The notes under the pieces are model-generated. The model saw nothing but the letters and a program-made list of their open reading frames with translations. It was not told where the DNA came from and made no database searches. A DNA stretch of 64,000 nt, taken from contig JACATO010000093.1 of assembly GCA_018389105.1 (NCBI GenBank), forward strand, positions 186,001 through 250,000, in the 5' to 3' direction. Positions 46,991-60,659 of this stretch are shown one piece after another. The translations under genes and the position numbers were made by a program. Every line of letters starts with the position of its first letter. Position 1 is the stretch's first letter. The stretch is from Nautilus pompilius (Eukaryota > Mollusca > Cephalopoda > Nautilida > Nautilidae).

Positions 46991-49900
46991 TTGTGTCTGA
47001 ACTATGGAGTCACTTAGAAAAATAAAGCTATAACTTTATTTGATGATACAAATTCCAGGGTTTCATTATAAATGATCTCTCACTCATTTCTCAAATATCA
47101 ACATGAAATAATAAAAAAATTATTGGAACCTGCAGTATTTTATAAAATGACATTTAAATGGTCTCGGCATAGATGTATATACTAGGTAAAAAGAAATCTG
47201 CAGGAATCCGACATTACATGTGTAATTCTGCAAGAAAAAATAACTGGCTGGCAGTTATAGAAAACAATTCATTCTTTAGCTAAATTAACCCCATGAATTT
47301 TGTTACAACATGCTAAGTAAAAGTACTCTATGGTATAAAAATCAGGGTTTCTATGAATCCAGGAGTTGTTCTTAATTTCAAAGAATATACAAATAATTAA
47401 TAAGAAACAAGAAAAAATCTAGAAAACTTAAGTGATTTGCTTTTGTTGTAGCTTGTTTGTTAACTTTTTGGTCCACCACTGTACTGAAAATGTTACAATT
47501 CTAGATTGCATACATGACTAAAACAGCTGATTATATTACTGCAAACAACCACATATCGCCACATTGTAAAAATTGTTATTTTACTATTTCAATTTGAACT
47601 TGCTTACCATCTTATCGATTAAGGGACTTCTATGCTTATGGTTATATATTTCAGGATCAGTTTCCATTCCAACTTTGTTTAGTGTCATATACGCTGTACA
47701 TATAACTAAAATTCATGAATGTGCGCACAAAGAACATGCAGCATGTGGTATCACTTGCAGATACTTGTATATAAACCACACTTGCAATCACCTGTGCTAA
47801 ATTTCTTCTAACTTTCATTTTAAATAACAAAATAGCACAAATTATGTTACAACTTGCCGTGCAAGTGTCAATTGCCATGTAATTTTTGTTTCTTAGAATT
47901 TTTTTTAGTTTATGAATACTATTATTTTTATGCTAAGCTAATTTAATTTTATTAAATTAGTTTTTATTTATTTATATATATAAAATGGAGGCTTTTTTTA
48001 ATTATCAAAAAAATGGTATGAATATCAGAAGGTTCTGTGAGTCAAAGCATGTAAACGTGTAAATTCAGACTTTATTAAATAAATGTAGTAAAGCCTCAGG
48101 GGGATTTATCATTATTTACTGTTACTTTTTAAAGCTATATTATGATAAAACATTAAGTAAACATTATGCATGTGCTAGTTTTTGCCTTGAGATTATTGAT
48201 TTTCAATCAGTTTTGCTTACCTATGAATGTAGGCAGAGGTGTGTGCATGTGGTGCACTCTTCTAATCTCCATGAAATTATGAAGATGCTGGCTATATGCA
48301 TCTTAAAAAGGAATAGAATAACAGTCTCATGTAATTATTTTCCTTCCTTCATTCATATCTGTAAATTTACGCTCACCATTTCAGTTACACATTTATTTAG
48401 TTTAATTCCATATTGCCAATTCTATCAATAAATTTTGCAAAGCTTTAAAAACACTTTAATGAATAAAATATACCAGAAAATTTATTTTATATTTATTTTT
48501 ATGTTGATGTTTTTTTTTTTTTTTGGTACTATTAGTTAGCATTATTTTACACAGATATTGTCACACTCTGCTCATGGAAAACTCTGTGTACCACTGGTAG
48601 ATTAGCAAACAAATAAATTTAATCTATAAGGTACCGTTCACTTATGGAATTTTCTTTGTACCAGCACTTTGCACTCGAATGTTTAATATAAAGCTCACAG
48701 AAATTTTGCCAAACAGAAAGCATGGAAACCATGAAAATAATCACATGGTAATTAGCATATTTAGTACTGTGTGGGGGGAAGGACTCTCTAGATTATAATG
48801 CAATTGGCACATAGTCTGGTCTGCAGATACTTAAATTGAGGCATTTGCTCACCCCACTTGGTTTGATTTGCCTGGGGATTTCTGAGCTTTATGCTTTTTC
48901 CAAAGATATTGTAGAGAAGCTCAATGGAGGAAAATTTGAAAACCTGGCTATCATTTTATTGTAGTGATGCTTAAAGAACATGATGATAACTGCACTGTCC
49001 CTGTTTGTGTTACATGATGATGTCATCTTGGAATGTGAACCTTGAACAACACAGGCAGCACATCACCAATTCAGTAACCCACTGGCAGAGAAGTCCAAAT
49101 TGGACCAACTTAATTAGAAAAAATCACTTGCTGCTGGATCTGTGGCTAAAGCTTATGCAGCTCACTCAGAGTATGGTACAGCATTAAGAGTTGCACAAAG
49201 GCAGGCATGCAAATTTACATCTGATGTATAATCCTGTATGATGAGTTTGGTTTCTGTTGGTTTTGTCTGACTGCTTACTACAACTAAGATTGCTGGAGAC
49301 TGGGAACACTGACTATCTTGTTTCACAGGGCAGTTCCTCTTATTAAATGTTCATCATGAACATTGATATTCCCAGTCTGACAGTAGCGGTATACAATTAG
49401 CTAATGGACTATGTGAAATTTGAAGGAACTTTGACTTTCCTGGCAATGTTCAGCAACTAAATGGCATGTTTGCAAACTATGATTGTCATTGTGGATTTTA
49501 CTGCTTAAATGACATTAGCTAAATCATACCTACAATTTTATACCATTACAATTATGCATTTTGAAATTCATGTTTTTATGCACCAAGTAATCTTTTAAAG
49601 ATTGAAGTGATGTGATTTTATAAACAAGTTTGTGCTATTGGTGCATTAAAACCTTTGGCTTCTTACATTAGGTTTCCAATCCATGACTTGACAATATCTG
49701 ATGGTATTTGACATTTTGGTAACTTGCAATAATGTTGATGCCCTATTATATTTTTTATAATATACATATTTACCACCTTTTAATAATTTTTAAAAAGATT
49801 ACAGTGCATCTTAATGGAATTTAGATGTTAATTCTCATTCTCCAAAAATATAATTTAAAATGTTAGATAATCTGTGCATCCAAATCATTCAGTATAATTA

Positions 49901-52900
49901 AGTAAATAAATACAGCTATTTTTGCTGGTCAATTTAGTGCAGAGTTCTAAGCAACCATTTCGATTAAAACCCTGTGAAATTCTGATACTTAGGATATTTA
50001 GTAGTTTTAAGAAAACTGGTAATAAGATGAGGGATGATTTGGTCAGTGCTTAATTTGTATTTTGCCTAGAGAGATGAATCTGTAGTTTATAAATTACTTA
50101 GTAGTTTAATTATTTCAAACTTATATTAATGGGAGTCTAAATATAAGCTTAAATATATGTAAATCACCAGTACAGTTTTTGCATTATCTTCATGTTTATA
50201 AACTTCCCTCCCATTTATTTTATGATCATTGCTTACAATTAACTCTATAAACTTAATTTTAAAAAATCTATAGCTACATTTCCTTTTCAATGTATCTGCT
50301 AGCCCGCTATCACCTAAAAAGATGTTTTTCTGATGTAGTGTTGGTTGGCTTTTTTCATGCTGAAAATATCTGGAAAGTTCTTTAAATTTTCTTTTTTTTT
50401 AAAATCTTGTGTTAAATTGGAAAAAGAAAAACCAGTAATTGCTTCTGTTCAAACTCTCATAACCCATGAATCAGATGGCAGTAATCAACCAGCCTGTGTT
50501 TATCGTGTTTTTATTATAAGGCACTGGTCATTCATTCATTTTATTATTATTATTATTTTTTTTAATATTTACAACAAAATTATGGCTTCATCACAACCTG
50601 TATGTAATTGTATTTTAAAGGCTTCTTATGAACAGACTAGACTAAAATCAATGGCAGACGCCGCCACCTAATATCAGCAATACAACAGTGTTGCTTTTTC
50701 AGCATTAATTTGTAAAACTGATTACATTAGTTGACTGACTGTAGTGGTTATAGCATAAGTTCTGATGATGATTCTTGACTGTAGTATTGCCTGCTGTTGA
50801 TTTTTTAATATTTTTTACTTAATATAGCCTTTGACTGTTTTCATCTTGAGCCAAAGATGTAATGAAGCTTGAAGGAAACAATTTGATTGCAGCACGTGTT
50901 ATACTCCAACAATCGCTAAACAGCTGATGTTGACAATAATCTGCTAAATCTTGTTGGTTTTGGATTTAGAAACATTTTTGTTTTTGTTTTGAAGTTTATA
51001 TTTTTTGTGTGTGTAGCACCAAAGAATGGATTTTGATCATATGACAGTTTGTAAGTGTCTTGTGTTTGTTTACAATAAGTATCCTTTTAACGTTAGCATG
51101 AAAGTAAAAAGAAAATAAACAGAGTTTTGGATTTGTTTCTTTAATATTTCAGCAAAGGTTTGCTGTTTTTATTCACCACCTGTTTACATTTTTTTGAACT
51201 TGTAGTAAGCCTGTTGTTGGACTCAAGCAAGGTTTGAACAACCTTAGAGTCTCTTGAACCTGAACAAGCTTGAGAGGATTGTGTCCATAGTATAGTCCTT
51301 TTGGTCATTGTCATTCAGTTTCATTATAGCAGTGCAATCATCTGGCTTTTGCAAAAAAACAAAGGAAAAATCAGTAAAAAGCATAAGTTATGGATGGCAT
51401 CTGATTGCTACAGTAATGAAAAAATGTGCACAATTTTGATTAGATGAAAATTTTACATCTCTGATGAAATAAAACAAGTATACGATACTCGGCCTGTTTC
51501 TCTGTGCATTCTCTCTCTCTCTCTCCGTGAGTAATACCATTATCTTGTTGAATGCATATTTTAAATGTTCGCTGACTAGAAAGACATTGTTCACAAAGAA
51601 ATTGATATTAACATTTACAAGATTAAGAAATTTAAGGAAACCAGTTCACTTAAAATAATAATAATAAAAAAAAACATTCTGGTAGACTGTTATAAGATTG
51701 CTTCACCATCCATGCCTCAGTTTATCATCATCAAAGCAGTTATCTCTCAACAGCTATAGAACAGGTTTATAGAATTGAATGCTGTAACACTGATGATAGT
51801 GGATATGTACAAGCAGAAGCTTAAGGATGCATTGCTTTATCACTCAAACTCTAAGCTTATGGCATTGCATTACAATTTACTTTAGTTCTATCTTTGAAAC
51901 TCCTAAAATATGTTGTAATACATTGTATATATTTTAAAAATTGCAATACAAACCCTTTAAGCAACCAAAAGGATAAGTGATTTTAGTATGTACATTGACA
52001 GAAGGGAAATGGTAGTTTTCATCTTGGAGATATTCACATGTAATTTTTTATTCAGATGCCACAGGTTTCAAGCTTAAAGTTTTGATATTTCTTGAAATTT
52101 TGCCATGAATAAATAAGGAAAGACAGACTGTTTCAGGTTCTGAATTTTATTTATTACTGGTATTCATATTAATTGTAGTATGTGCAATAAATATGTCTTC
52201 AGAAGTTAATTTTAAAATAGGAATTACTTGCCAAATTTATTATGATAAAAAAAAAATGTCTAGGATGTTGGTTTTACCCTTGTGAAAGTTGACTAAGAAC
52301 ACATTCAGCAGGAATTCTTTTGAAACCTGTTAGTAGACAACTTGATAGACTAACTAGTCATGTGACCCATACTGTTAAAGACCAGTCAAAAGAAAAAAAT
52401 CCTAAGATGATTTTTTTTTAACATTTGAGACTACAGTAAAGCAATCTTAGTACATCTGCATTAGAATCCAAGTGGGTGGATAAGTTTCTCAAATTTTTCT
52501 GTAGCTTAGTGGTAAATTCTCATACCTGTGTATGTCTCAAACGAACTATTTCATGGATATTATTTTTTTCTCATAACATTGTTATTTTTATGTGATCTTA
52601 TATTAATTTTATTGTTTATTTGAAATTTTCGCTTTAAAAAAGTTGGCAAAATTGAAATTTAAACTTTTCTCTGAATAAAAAAAATATGGTTTGAAAATTT
52701 TCTCTATTTGGTGGGAGTTAAAGGGTTCCACAAAAAAATAATAAATCTGATTCTTAATCAGTACAATATCATTCACGATGATCTGTTATGGCAAAAAAGA
52801 AAAAAAAATTAAATGCTGTTTAAGGAATCTACCACCAGCTATACTTAAACAGCTGCCTTATTGCAGATAAGCATTAGCATGGAGTTTGGTTCAGTGATAA

Positions 52901-55900
52901 GTGAAACTAATGCTATGTTGCATTTTAAATGACTTTTACATTTTATTACCGACTTTGCCACTGCACCAGTCAGGAGCATGAACTTCTCAGCTGTGCTTGA
53001 TTTGATTTGCCATCTATATTTGCCTTACTCAGATTGTAGGCTGGTCACTTTATTTTACAGAATGCATTTCTCATGTAAAGCCTGAATTCTTCAGCAGTCC
53101 CATCTAGAACTGGTTGTCAAGGAGGTATCATTATAGATCTTACTTGTAAGTTAATCACGCCTGCAAACAGTATATCTACCAACATTGACATTTGCTAATT
53201 TAGTTGAATACATAAATGCATTCATATAAAGTACTGCCAGGTTTTTTTTTTGGTGTGTGTATGTGAAAAAAAGACAGTATTGCTATCTAGTAGATTTTTT
53301 TATCACATGTACTTACAGTATACCAGTCAAAATATTACAGTTTATTAATGACAACGTTATATAGATGGATAAAGACAAAAGTTCTATCTCTGTATCTTTG
53401 AATGTTTACTGCTGTCAAGTAGAAAGATGTACTGGAAGAGTACATTTTCTTTTTTTTTTAAATCCTGCTTCAGCAATAACAACTATGACCACTATGAAAT
53501 CATTAATAACTTTGGCAAACTATATTACTGTTAAACAGTGATAATAAAAACCATTTGTAAAATAATTGAAAGGAATAACAACTGTAACATTTGGACATAC
53601 ACTAATTTTATTGTTAACTTTAAAAACAAATGTATTTTTTATTTTTTATTTGTATTAAAATAAAGAAATTATAAATAGATTTGAAATCTGTATTTTTCTT
53701 GGAGTTAAAAAAAAAATAACAACAAAATAGAATTGATTTGAATGAATTTATTATCCAGTTGAATTGCTGCTTCACAGTATTAAATTTCATTTTATATTAG
53801 TAATTATTTTATTGCTTTGTTTTAAATTCATTTTCTTTGATTTATTCTGTTGGAAGTTTAAAATATTATTTTGGCTCTTACCTGAATTTGGTATCCAATA
53901 ATTTGTATTTGCTCTTAATTTGCATCTTTCTGTGCTGGCTCATTTATTAGTGGAAATTGATGATCAAATTGAAAAAAAAAAGAGGGAAAATATTAGTTGT
54001 TTCATTGTAGAATGATGTATTTGAACCGAGAAACAACTAAAACATTGGTCATGAGATCAGCATTGTTATGCAGAGGTAGATGTGTCTAGTGTCTGGTCGT
54101 GACACATTTTGTCTAGTAAAATTAAAATTTTTATTAGAGATAAAAAGAAATCTGGCTGGATGCCATTCTAATGATACTTTGAGTTGGATTTCATTTGAAC
54201 AACATTAGTATTTTAAACAGATATATTTTTTACCTTCTAGCATATGTTTTAGTGGGGGGATGGCTAAGGGCTCACTCTTAATTTGGTGAATGTTTTTTTT
54301 TAAATTTTTTCTCTTATAGTTTAGAGACCTGGTATGATACAAAATCACTTTCTTATTTTGTATGAGTTGCTTGAATGTCATGAAATCTAAGTAGAGATAA
54401 ACATAGGAGAAAACATTGTGCATAACACCTGTGTGCAAACTGATAAGTGAGTTGGTAGGTAGATAAGTAGGTTTTGTTTACAATCAATTAACTATATAAA
54501 ATGTTATAACTGCTTTTTCCTAAAAGCTTTGTCGGTGTCAGTTCTGATAATTTTATACATTTAACCCGTATTCATTGATAGGTGTTAAGAGTGAAATATT
54601 CTAATAACTGAGAATCGGTATTATATTTTTAACTATCATACCTAATCCAATTGTTGTTAGGCTGCTTTCATTTGTATGCAGTTGTAGAATCAAACAAGTA
54701 TTGTCATTACTCAGGAAGAATATTTACGTACTGCTTGTTTAAAAAAGTATTTTCTATCTGTCTTTAATATAGCACTGGAAAGTAAGTAGTTTTTTTGTGT
54801 TTTTTTTAAGAGCCTTTTTATTAATGCTTTAAAAACCAACTTTAATATTTATTTAATTTTAAGATTGTGTCAATATATTTCACATTACAATTGAAGTAAT
54901 TGCCAATTCAGGCTATGATGCCAACATAACTACACTGAACTTGGGATCTTGAAGCCAGCTTGCTTTGTATAGTGGCTCACTGCTTAATAAATGGTTGCTG
55001 AGTTATCAGAGTAGGCTTTGCTCTTCACTCTCCAATGTGCAAACAAGTGTGAAGGATTATCTCAAATCTTATTGCATATATATATATTAGCTTCCAAATG
55101 GTAAGCAGCAAACAAATGAAATATTTCCAGAACTGTTAATATTTTATTTACCAAATGATTAAAACATTTTCTTTTGTCAGCATCTTTTCAGATAAATACT
55201 TCTTGAAATTTAGATCGAGCAAAGTAGATGTTCTCCCGAATGTGCACCTTTAGTTTGACTAAAATTATAAAGTCTTTAGCATTTCTTGCTTATGTTCTCA
55301 GCTAGAAAACCCAAATATCTAAAATATTTTGATCCCATAGTTTTTTTAAAATTAAAATATAATTTGTTAAAAGTTTCTTAAATTTAGTGATTCCATAAAT
55401 AAATACATGACTAAAGCATATTTTTAAACCTGACTTTGAAGGCTGCTGTATTATCTTACTTAACTAAAATAAAAAAATTATCATACTGTTTTATAATTAT
55501 TTTTCCAAAGATTTTATTTATCCTAATATTCAAAACAATTTTATAATCACTGGTAGCTTGTAGTTACATTTACTTTGTTTCTGCAAACAGGCTAGAAGTT
55601 AGAACTAAAAATGTAAATGATGTAATGAAAGTTGCTTGCTCATAGTGTCAAGTGACCATTTACATAGTCTGTATAGGTATAGTAAACAATGAATGCACAT
55701 GAAATGTAAATGTTAGTTAAATTTATTTATGGGAGTGGCCAAGTTAGTATAGAGCACTCACTGTATATATTTAAAAATATTCGTTCAGGTGATTGCTGAC
55801 AATTTACATAAATATATCTATTGGAGATGAAAATAACAACCACAGTGATTGATAGGAAACTTAAACACTACCTAAAGTAGATATTTCTTGATTAAATGCA

Positions 55901-56604
55901 ACAGAGTAATAAAAATGTTAACTGAAATGTTGCATAAATCTATAGATCCTTTATTCATGAGAATATAATTCAAAGGAATAGAATGTGAACTATTCATACA
56001 AGGAAAAACCAGTTAAAGAAGCAAAGGTTTTCACTGAATTATAATAATATTAGAAACAATAATGAAAAATATTAGAATTTAATATAGTCTTTCAATACCT
56101 CAAGCCTGCACATTAATTATTACAAATCTTGTACCCAACAGAAAACCTATTGAATTTAAGATACAAACATTATATAGCAGGAGATTGTCAAACACTGCAT
56201 CAGTCATTAACTCCTGCTATTTAATTATATTGGCACTATCTCTGGTGTAACTCAGCTGTTTTTATTCCCTTTCTCATATCAGCTGCCAGTCAATACACTG
56301 GCTGTCTCCCAGGACACTTTAAACAGCCTAGCCAGTTATGTACATAACTGTCTGGTTATGTAGTGACATCTGACCTGTGAAATGCTGGTGCATTCCTTGT
56401 GGGACTTCTCTGCTAAAATAATATGGGTGACCTTTGATAATATTCTGACCATGTATTACTACTGTGTGTGTAATTTCTTTGAGAAGGGAGGTGGAAGGTT
56501 ACATTAACCAAGCAGTCAGTCAGTCATGTCAAGAAGTACTTTTCTGTATTTCAGTGTAACTCAGTACATTTGTTTAGTAACAGCCCCAGTGTCTTCTACT
56601 AGTT

Positions 56605-56627
56605 CACACACACACACACACACACAG
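56605..56627. repeat. (CA)n microsatellite
   Basis: About eleven uninterrupted CA units. Confidence 0.95.
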
Positions 56628-57288
56628 GTGGCTTCTGGTTTATTTCTGTACCACACTATACTGAGCTGACATTTTTGGGATTCTTTAAGTCTTTTTAACT
56701 CGTACTCCGAAGGGAAGTTTTTCACTTTTATTGATTTTAATGAATAGTTTTGATTGGGAAAATTTCAAATTATAGCTTCTTTTTTCTTTTCTTAATGTTA
56801 AAACAATGGTTAGTTTTGAATTAGATATTGAATGTTTTGTGTTTTTTAAGTTTTGTTATAAACTAATATCATTTTAAATCAGTGGCACTGTAGCCAGTAA
56901 TTTTTAGCTTATTTTCAGGAGTTCAGACAATTAAATATATTGGTGCCAACACTTCTGAAAAGCTTCCTGAATCAGTCAGGTCTAAAAATCTTGCTGATGA
57001 GGGAGGGTTTCTTCCTGCGCCTAATTTATGGGAGATTTAGCAGGGACTTCAGTGCTAGTATGTGAAACACCTGCCATGACGCGCACCTACCATAATGTGA
57101 ATGTGAGACTTTGCTGCAATAAGGGATCATTCAGGTAGCAGCTAATTTTGTGCCTTTTTTTTTTAAACTGCTGCTTACATCAGAATTTTCTTTTGTAGAT
57201 ACATCTTACTATTCTTGTTAAAGTTTGTATACTACTTCACCTGTTATAATTTTCAGTCTACTTTACTAAGAATGGTGATGCTTCCCCC

Positions 57289-57291
<3 letters not shown>

Positions 57292-57323
<32 letters not shown>
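57292..57323. repeat. (CT)n microsatellite
   Basis: About sixteen uninterrupted CT units following a short C run. Confidence 0.95.
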
Positions 57324-57325
<2 letters not shown>

Positions 57326-58054
57326 GTTTTTCTTTAAAAAAAAAAACAATTTTAGCTACAGAGAAAGGTGGAAACAAAGGAGATGGAATTAAAAAGTCAA
57401 TATTTCAACACCTGTATAATAGTGTTTTTTAAAATTGAATAAAAGAAAGTTCTAACAAGAATTTAGCAATGCAAATATGGAAACTAAGATTTGAACTCAT
57501 AATTATCAATACTCTAAAATAATATCGTAACTTCAGACACACAATACAGTATACTGAGAGTGAACAAGCTATTAAAAATTGTCTTTTAACTGGAGTTTCT
57601 CTGATCTGGCTAACTGATATTAGATTTTCTGAAGGCAACAAAATGTAACAGTAGTGTTTGTTAAATTCTTCAGGGTAGAGAGAAGATAGTTTCATCTGGA
57701 CCTATTGCTGTGTTGAGTGATTTTAGCTTCAGGAATATTATGCATAATTTTTAAAACTTTATTTGTGAGTAAATGAGTCGAGGTATTTAGTGAAGATAGT
57801 ACCTTCACAGTTTTGTTCCTTAATATCTGCTTCCAGTAATAAAAGCTGGATTTTCGGATCAAAGATTCTGCCTTGTTTTTTGTTTTTTTATTTCCAAAAG
57901 ACTTGAAATTATTAATTTCTATTATGTGAGAGCCTTAATTGATGTAATTTACAATGACTCTCACAAAACAATTAGTTCAATTAATAATCAGAAACAAAAA
58001 TTATAAATTAAAACTGAAGGAAATCTAAATATATATACACCAATTATGAATATA

Positions 58055-58350
58055 GTGAAGGAGCATGGTGCTGCATTTTTCCACTAGGAAGCATTGATTC
58101 TGCACCACGAGAGGCTTGGCAATGCTAACTTTGGTTGAGAAAGCCTTACTGGAACTTTTCATTCTTTAGATGTGGGAAGGAATCAGAATGCCTTCAGAGA
58201 ACTCATATATGGCTGGTTGGTGAAGAAGAGAGAGAAGAAATCATTAAGGAGATATACCAAACCGAACCAAATTGGTCGCAACCAGGATTCAAGCTCAGGA
58301 CCTCGACCTAACAATTTTTGCAGTTTGCCGCAGAACCATCGCATTGCTTC
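58055..58350 (-). repeat. tRNA-derived SINE, copy 3 (inverted)
   Basis: On the minus strand the 5' part reads GCGATGGTTCTGCGGCAAAC and GAGCTTGAATCCTGGTTGCG (box B-like). Then come TCCAGTAAGGCTTTCTC and the tail ATCAATGCTTCCTAGTGGAA followed by CATGCTCCTTCACT, matching copies 1 and 2. A 65-codon plus-strand frame across it (58,172-58,369) is incidental. The divergence from the other copies implies old insertions. Confidence 0.7.
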
Positions 58351-58354
58351 AAGA

Positions 58355-59940
58355 CTTAGCAATGGTTAAATTTGTTTAGCAACAACTTTTTTTGCAAACG
58401 TGTCCATCTTATCCCTGGTGAATAAATATGCTTAGATGAAGATATTAATATTTTTTTTAATGATGAGACCCATTCTGCATTTGATTAGATTCTTTTATAT
58501 TTAAATGGTATCATTAAAATCTTTTCACTTGCTATGGATGAATGCTATTAAAGTCTAGAATAATATTTGGCATTGACTAGTGCTTACTGACTACTTTTAA
58601 TCTCATATGATATGGAATTGTTCATACTTCAGTTGGCACCAGTTACAAAACTTAACTTTTCTTTGAGTTAGTCTTGGCAAGTTGATATGTAGAAATTTTT
58701 TTGTTTCCCATGACATTCTGTTTATTTAATTTGTTATATAGCAATTATTTTCATACTTCATGCATATTAATCAGCCTAATTTATGTTTACATGTAGTAGT
58801 GACTGGAATTATTTTTTACTGTTTGTTTAATGTTAGTCCTGTAAACTTGCCCGGTTTTGATTCTGTATACACTTCTGCACATGCAAATAGATTATACATT
58901 TCAAAATGAACTTTGTATAGGTTGCTACAATCTGACTCAATTTTGAAAGCCATTTTGATTATAGAATTGACGAAACTACTGAGAGTTCAGTTTCTGTATA
59001 AAACAGATCTGTTGAAAAATACTATTAGTATTATGAAGAATCTTGATGTTGAGCTTATTTTGTAGACTCCCCAATTACAAAGCTGTTTGGGCCAGATTTA
59101 AATTAAAACCATTACCAAAGGTAATTGGAACAGTATTTGCTATATTACCAGTCTGGTAGAGACTATTTTGCTTTCTCTTTTAGAATTGTGGATGTTTATA
59201 AATTCACTTAGCTGTCACTAGATAAACAAACAAGCAAAATTGCAGTAGCCATTCTGTTTATTCTGTTTATTTGTCTCTCTTGTTAAAAATATAACTGAAA
59301 ATTCTAAACATTTTGAAACTGTTTCAATATGATTTGGGGAATTATCCTAAATGATTGTTTTACCATCTGAACAGCTGTGCTACTAGAAATGCCTGTTGGG
59401 CTTTTATTTCTCCATAATCAGTATTCTGGATTTCTATACAACAGCTCTGCTTTGGATTGAAAACATTTGTTTGTACTCTGAAATTGAGGCAATTAAAAAA
59501 AATCTCCCATTCTGAGTTGCCTTACTCTGAACATGTAGGCTGGTGCCATATATACATTTAATTATTTATTAGTATTATTCAAGAATCTAATTAGATGCTA
59601 TGTATTGAAATGACAACCTGTTTGAATATTTTGTTAACTATTTGGCACTTAGGTTTAGAAATCCTTGATGTTTGCATTTGATGAGTTTATAATGTACCAT
59701 TTAATAACAGTTTTTAACTCATAACTAAGCAAAATCACAATATTTTGTTCTCTAGGCAGGCAATACTGCTTAATAAGATATTTAGTGTCCATTGATATTA
59801 ACACCAGGGAGTCAAGCCCCATTATGAGATAATCCACTCTAGTAACATTTTGGTTTAGGAAAAGAAAAAAAAAATTGGAGTGAGAGCATGTGTGTGTGTG
59901 TGCTTGCGTTTTTAAAAAAAATTTTTTATTTGGTCTAGGA
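58355..59940. other. AT-rich non-coding gap
   Basis: No gene or repeat family recognised. It ends with a GT microsatellite at about 59,889-59,902. Confidence 0.6.
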
Positions 59941-59947
59941 TTATTCA

Positions 59948-60439
59948 CTGCAGCCAGTTCACCATGAAGATAATTTGCTGTATGCTGTTTAGCTGTGGGC
60001 CAGTTTGTCACAAGGGTTAATATGCACAATACTTAGTGTTCCAGTGCCTCTCAATGTTTTTGGAATCACTTAAAAAATAGTGAAAATATATTTGAATTTA
60101 AATAAATAAAATGAATTTCAAAGTAACAGAATTTATTTTAAATTTGATTTTACACAAATTTAAATCACAGATGTTACTCTATACTGTAATTGTTTGCTAA
60201 TACTTGAAGTTATGTTATAATGTCCATGTTATTATAATTTGTAGTGATTTTGAATATACACTCATTTGCATCATGATATTTTTGAAATTTTTGTGATGGG
60301 TTGTGACCTGCCACTAATTGTTCATAATACATATTGCACCCATGATGCACTTTATGGAGGCCATCTCAAACTCATGACAAGCTGGCCCATAGCTAAACAC
60401 CTTGTGGTGAATTGTCTGTTTTGGCAAACTGGCTGCAGC
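59948..60439. repeat. inverted repeat pair (about 63-bp arms, about 365-bp spacer)
   Basis: The left arm 59,948-60,010 reads CTGCAGCCAGTTCACC and TGTTTAGCTGTGGGCCAGTT followed by TGTCA. The reverse complement of 60,375-60,439 reads CTGCAGCCAGTTTGCC and TGTTTAGCTATGGGCCAGCT followed by TGTCA. The spacer begins near 60,040 with CAGTGCCTCTCAATGTTTTT, which resembles hAT termini (CAGxGxTTCTCAAxxTTTTT), and contains GGGTTGTGACCTGCC. It could be a foldback/MITE-like insertion or two inverted copies of one short repeat. Confidence 0.6.
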
Positions 60440-60659
60440 AACTAGTCCCGTCTGTGTGTCTCAGATATGTCTGTTAGATAGGTAGATTTGGATTTTGAGA
60501 TGAAGATAGGTGACTATTGTTAAGCATTGACAAAAAAAAACAAAATAATCCATACTGTATTATGCCACATAATGCAAATTTTTATTTCACATTGTAAATC
60601 ACAAACTTTATACAAAACAGTAAACATGACCAACTAGGGAAACAAAATCACACTACTAT

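Larger units (their letters stand above)
47000..58050. other. long AT-rich non-coding stretch
   Basis: About 11 kb with no recognised gene or transposon protein. Short frames (largest 108 codons, 50,345-50,671 plus) have random AT-type composition. 48,780-49,480 and 52,830-53,140 are less AT-biased and may be old repeats that I could not identify. Microsatellites lie at 51,508-51,525 (CT), 56,605-56,627 (CA) and 57,292-57,323 (CT). A small inverted repeat GCAGGAG/CTCCTGC brackets 56,178-56,218. Confidence 0.55.

Noticed and set aside
50345-50671. 108-codon plus-strand open frame
   Set aside because: Includes a stretch encoded by a TTATTATTA repeat and shows no homology or domain.
52500-52560. 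tRNA-like string GTAGCTTAGTGGTAAATTCTC followed by an AACGAACTA-like piece
   Set aside because: The box A-like part is plausible, but there is no acceptable box B, and acceptor stem and anticodon arm do not pair, so it is not a tRNA gene.
58172-58369. 65-codon plus-strand frame
   Set aside because: It is antisense to SINE copy 3.
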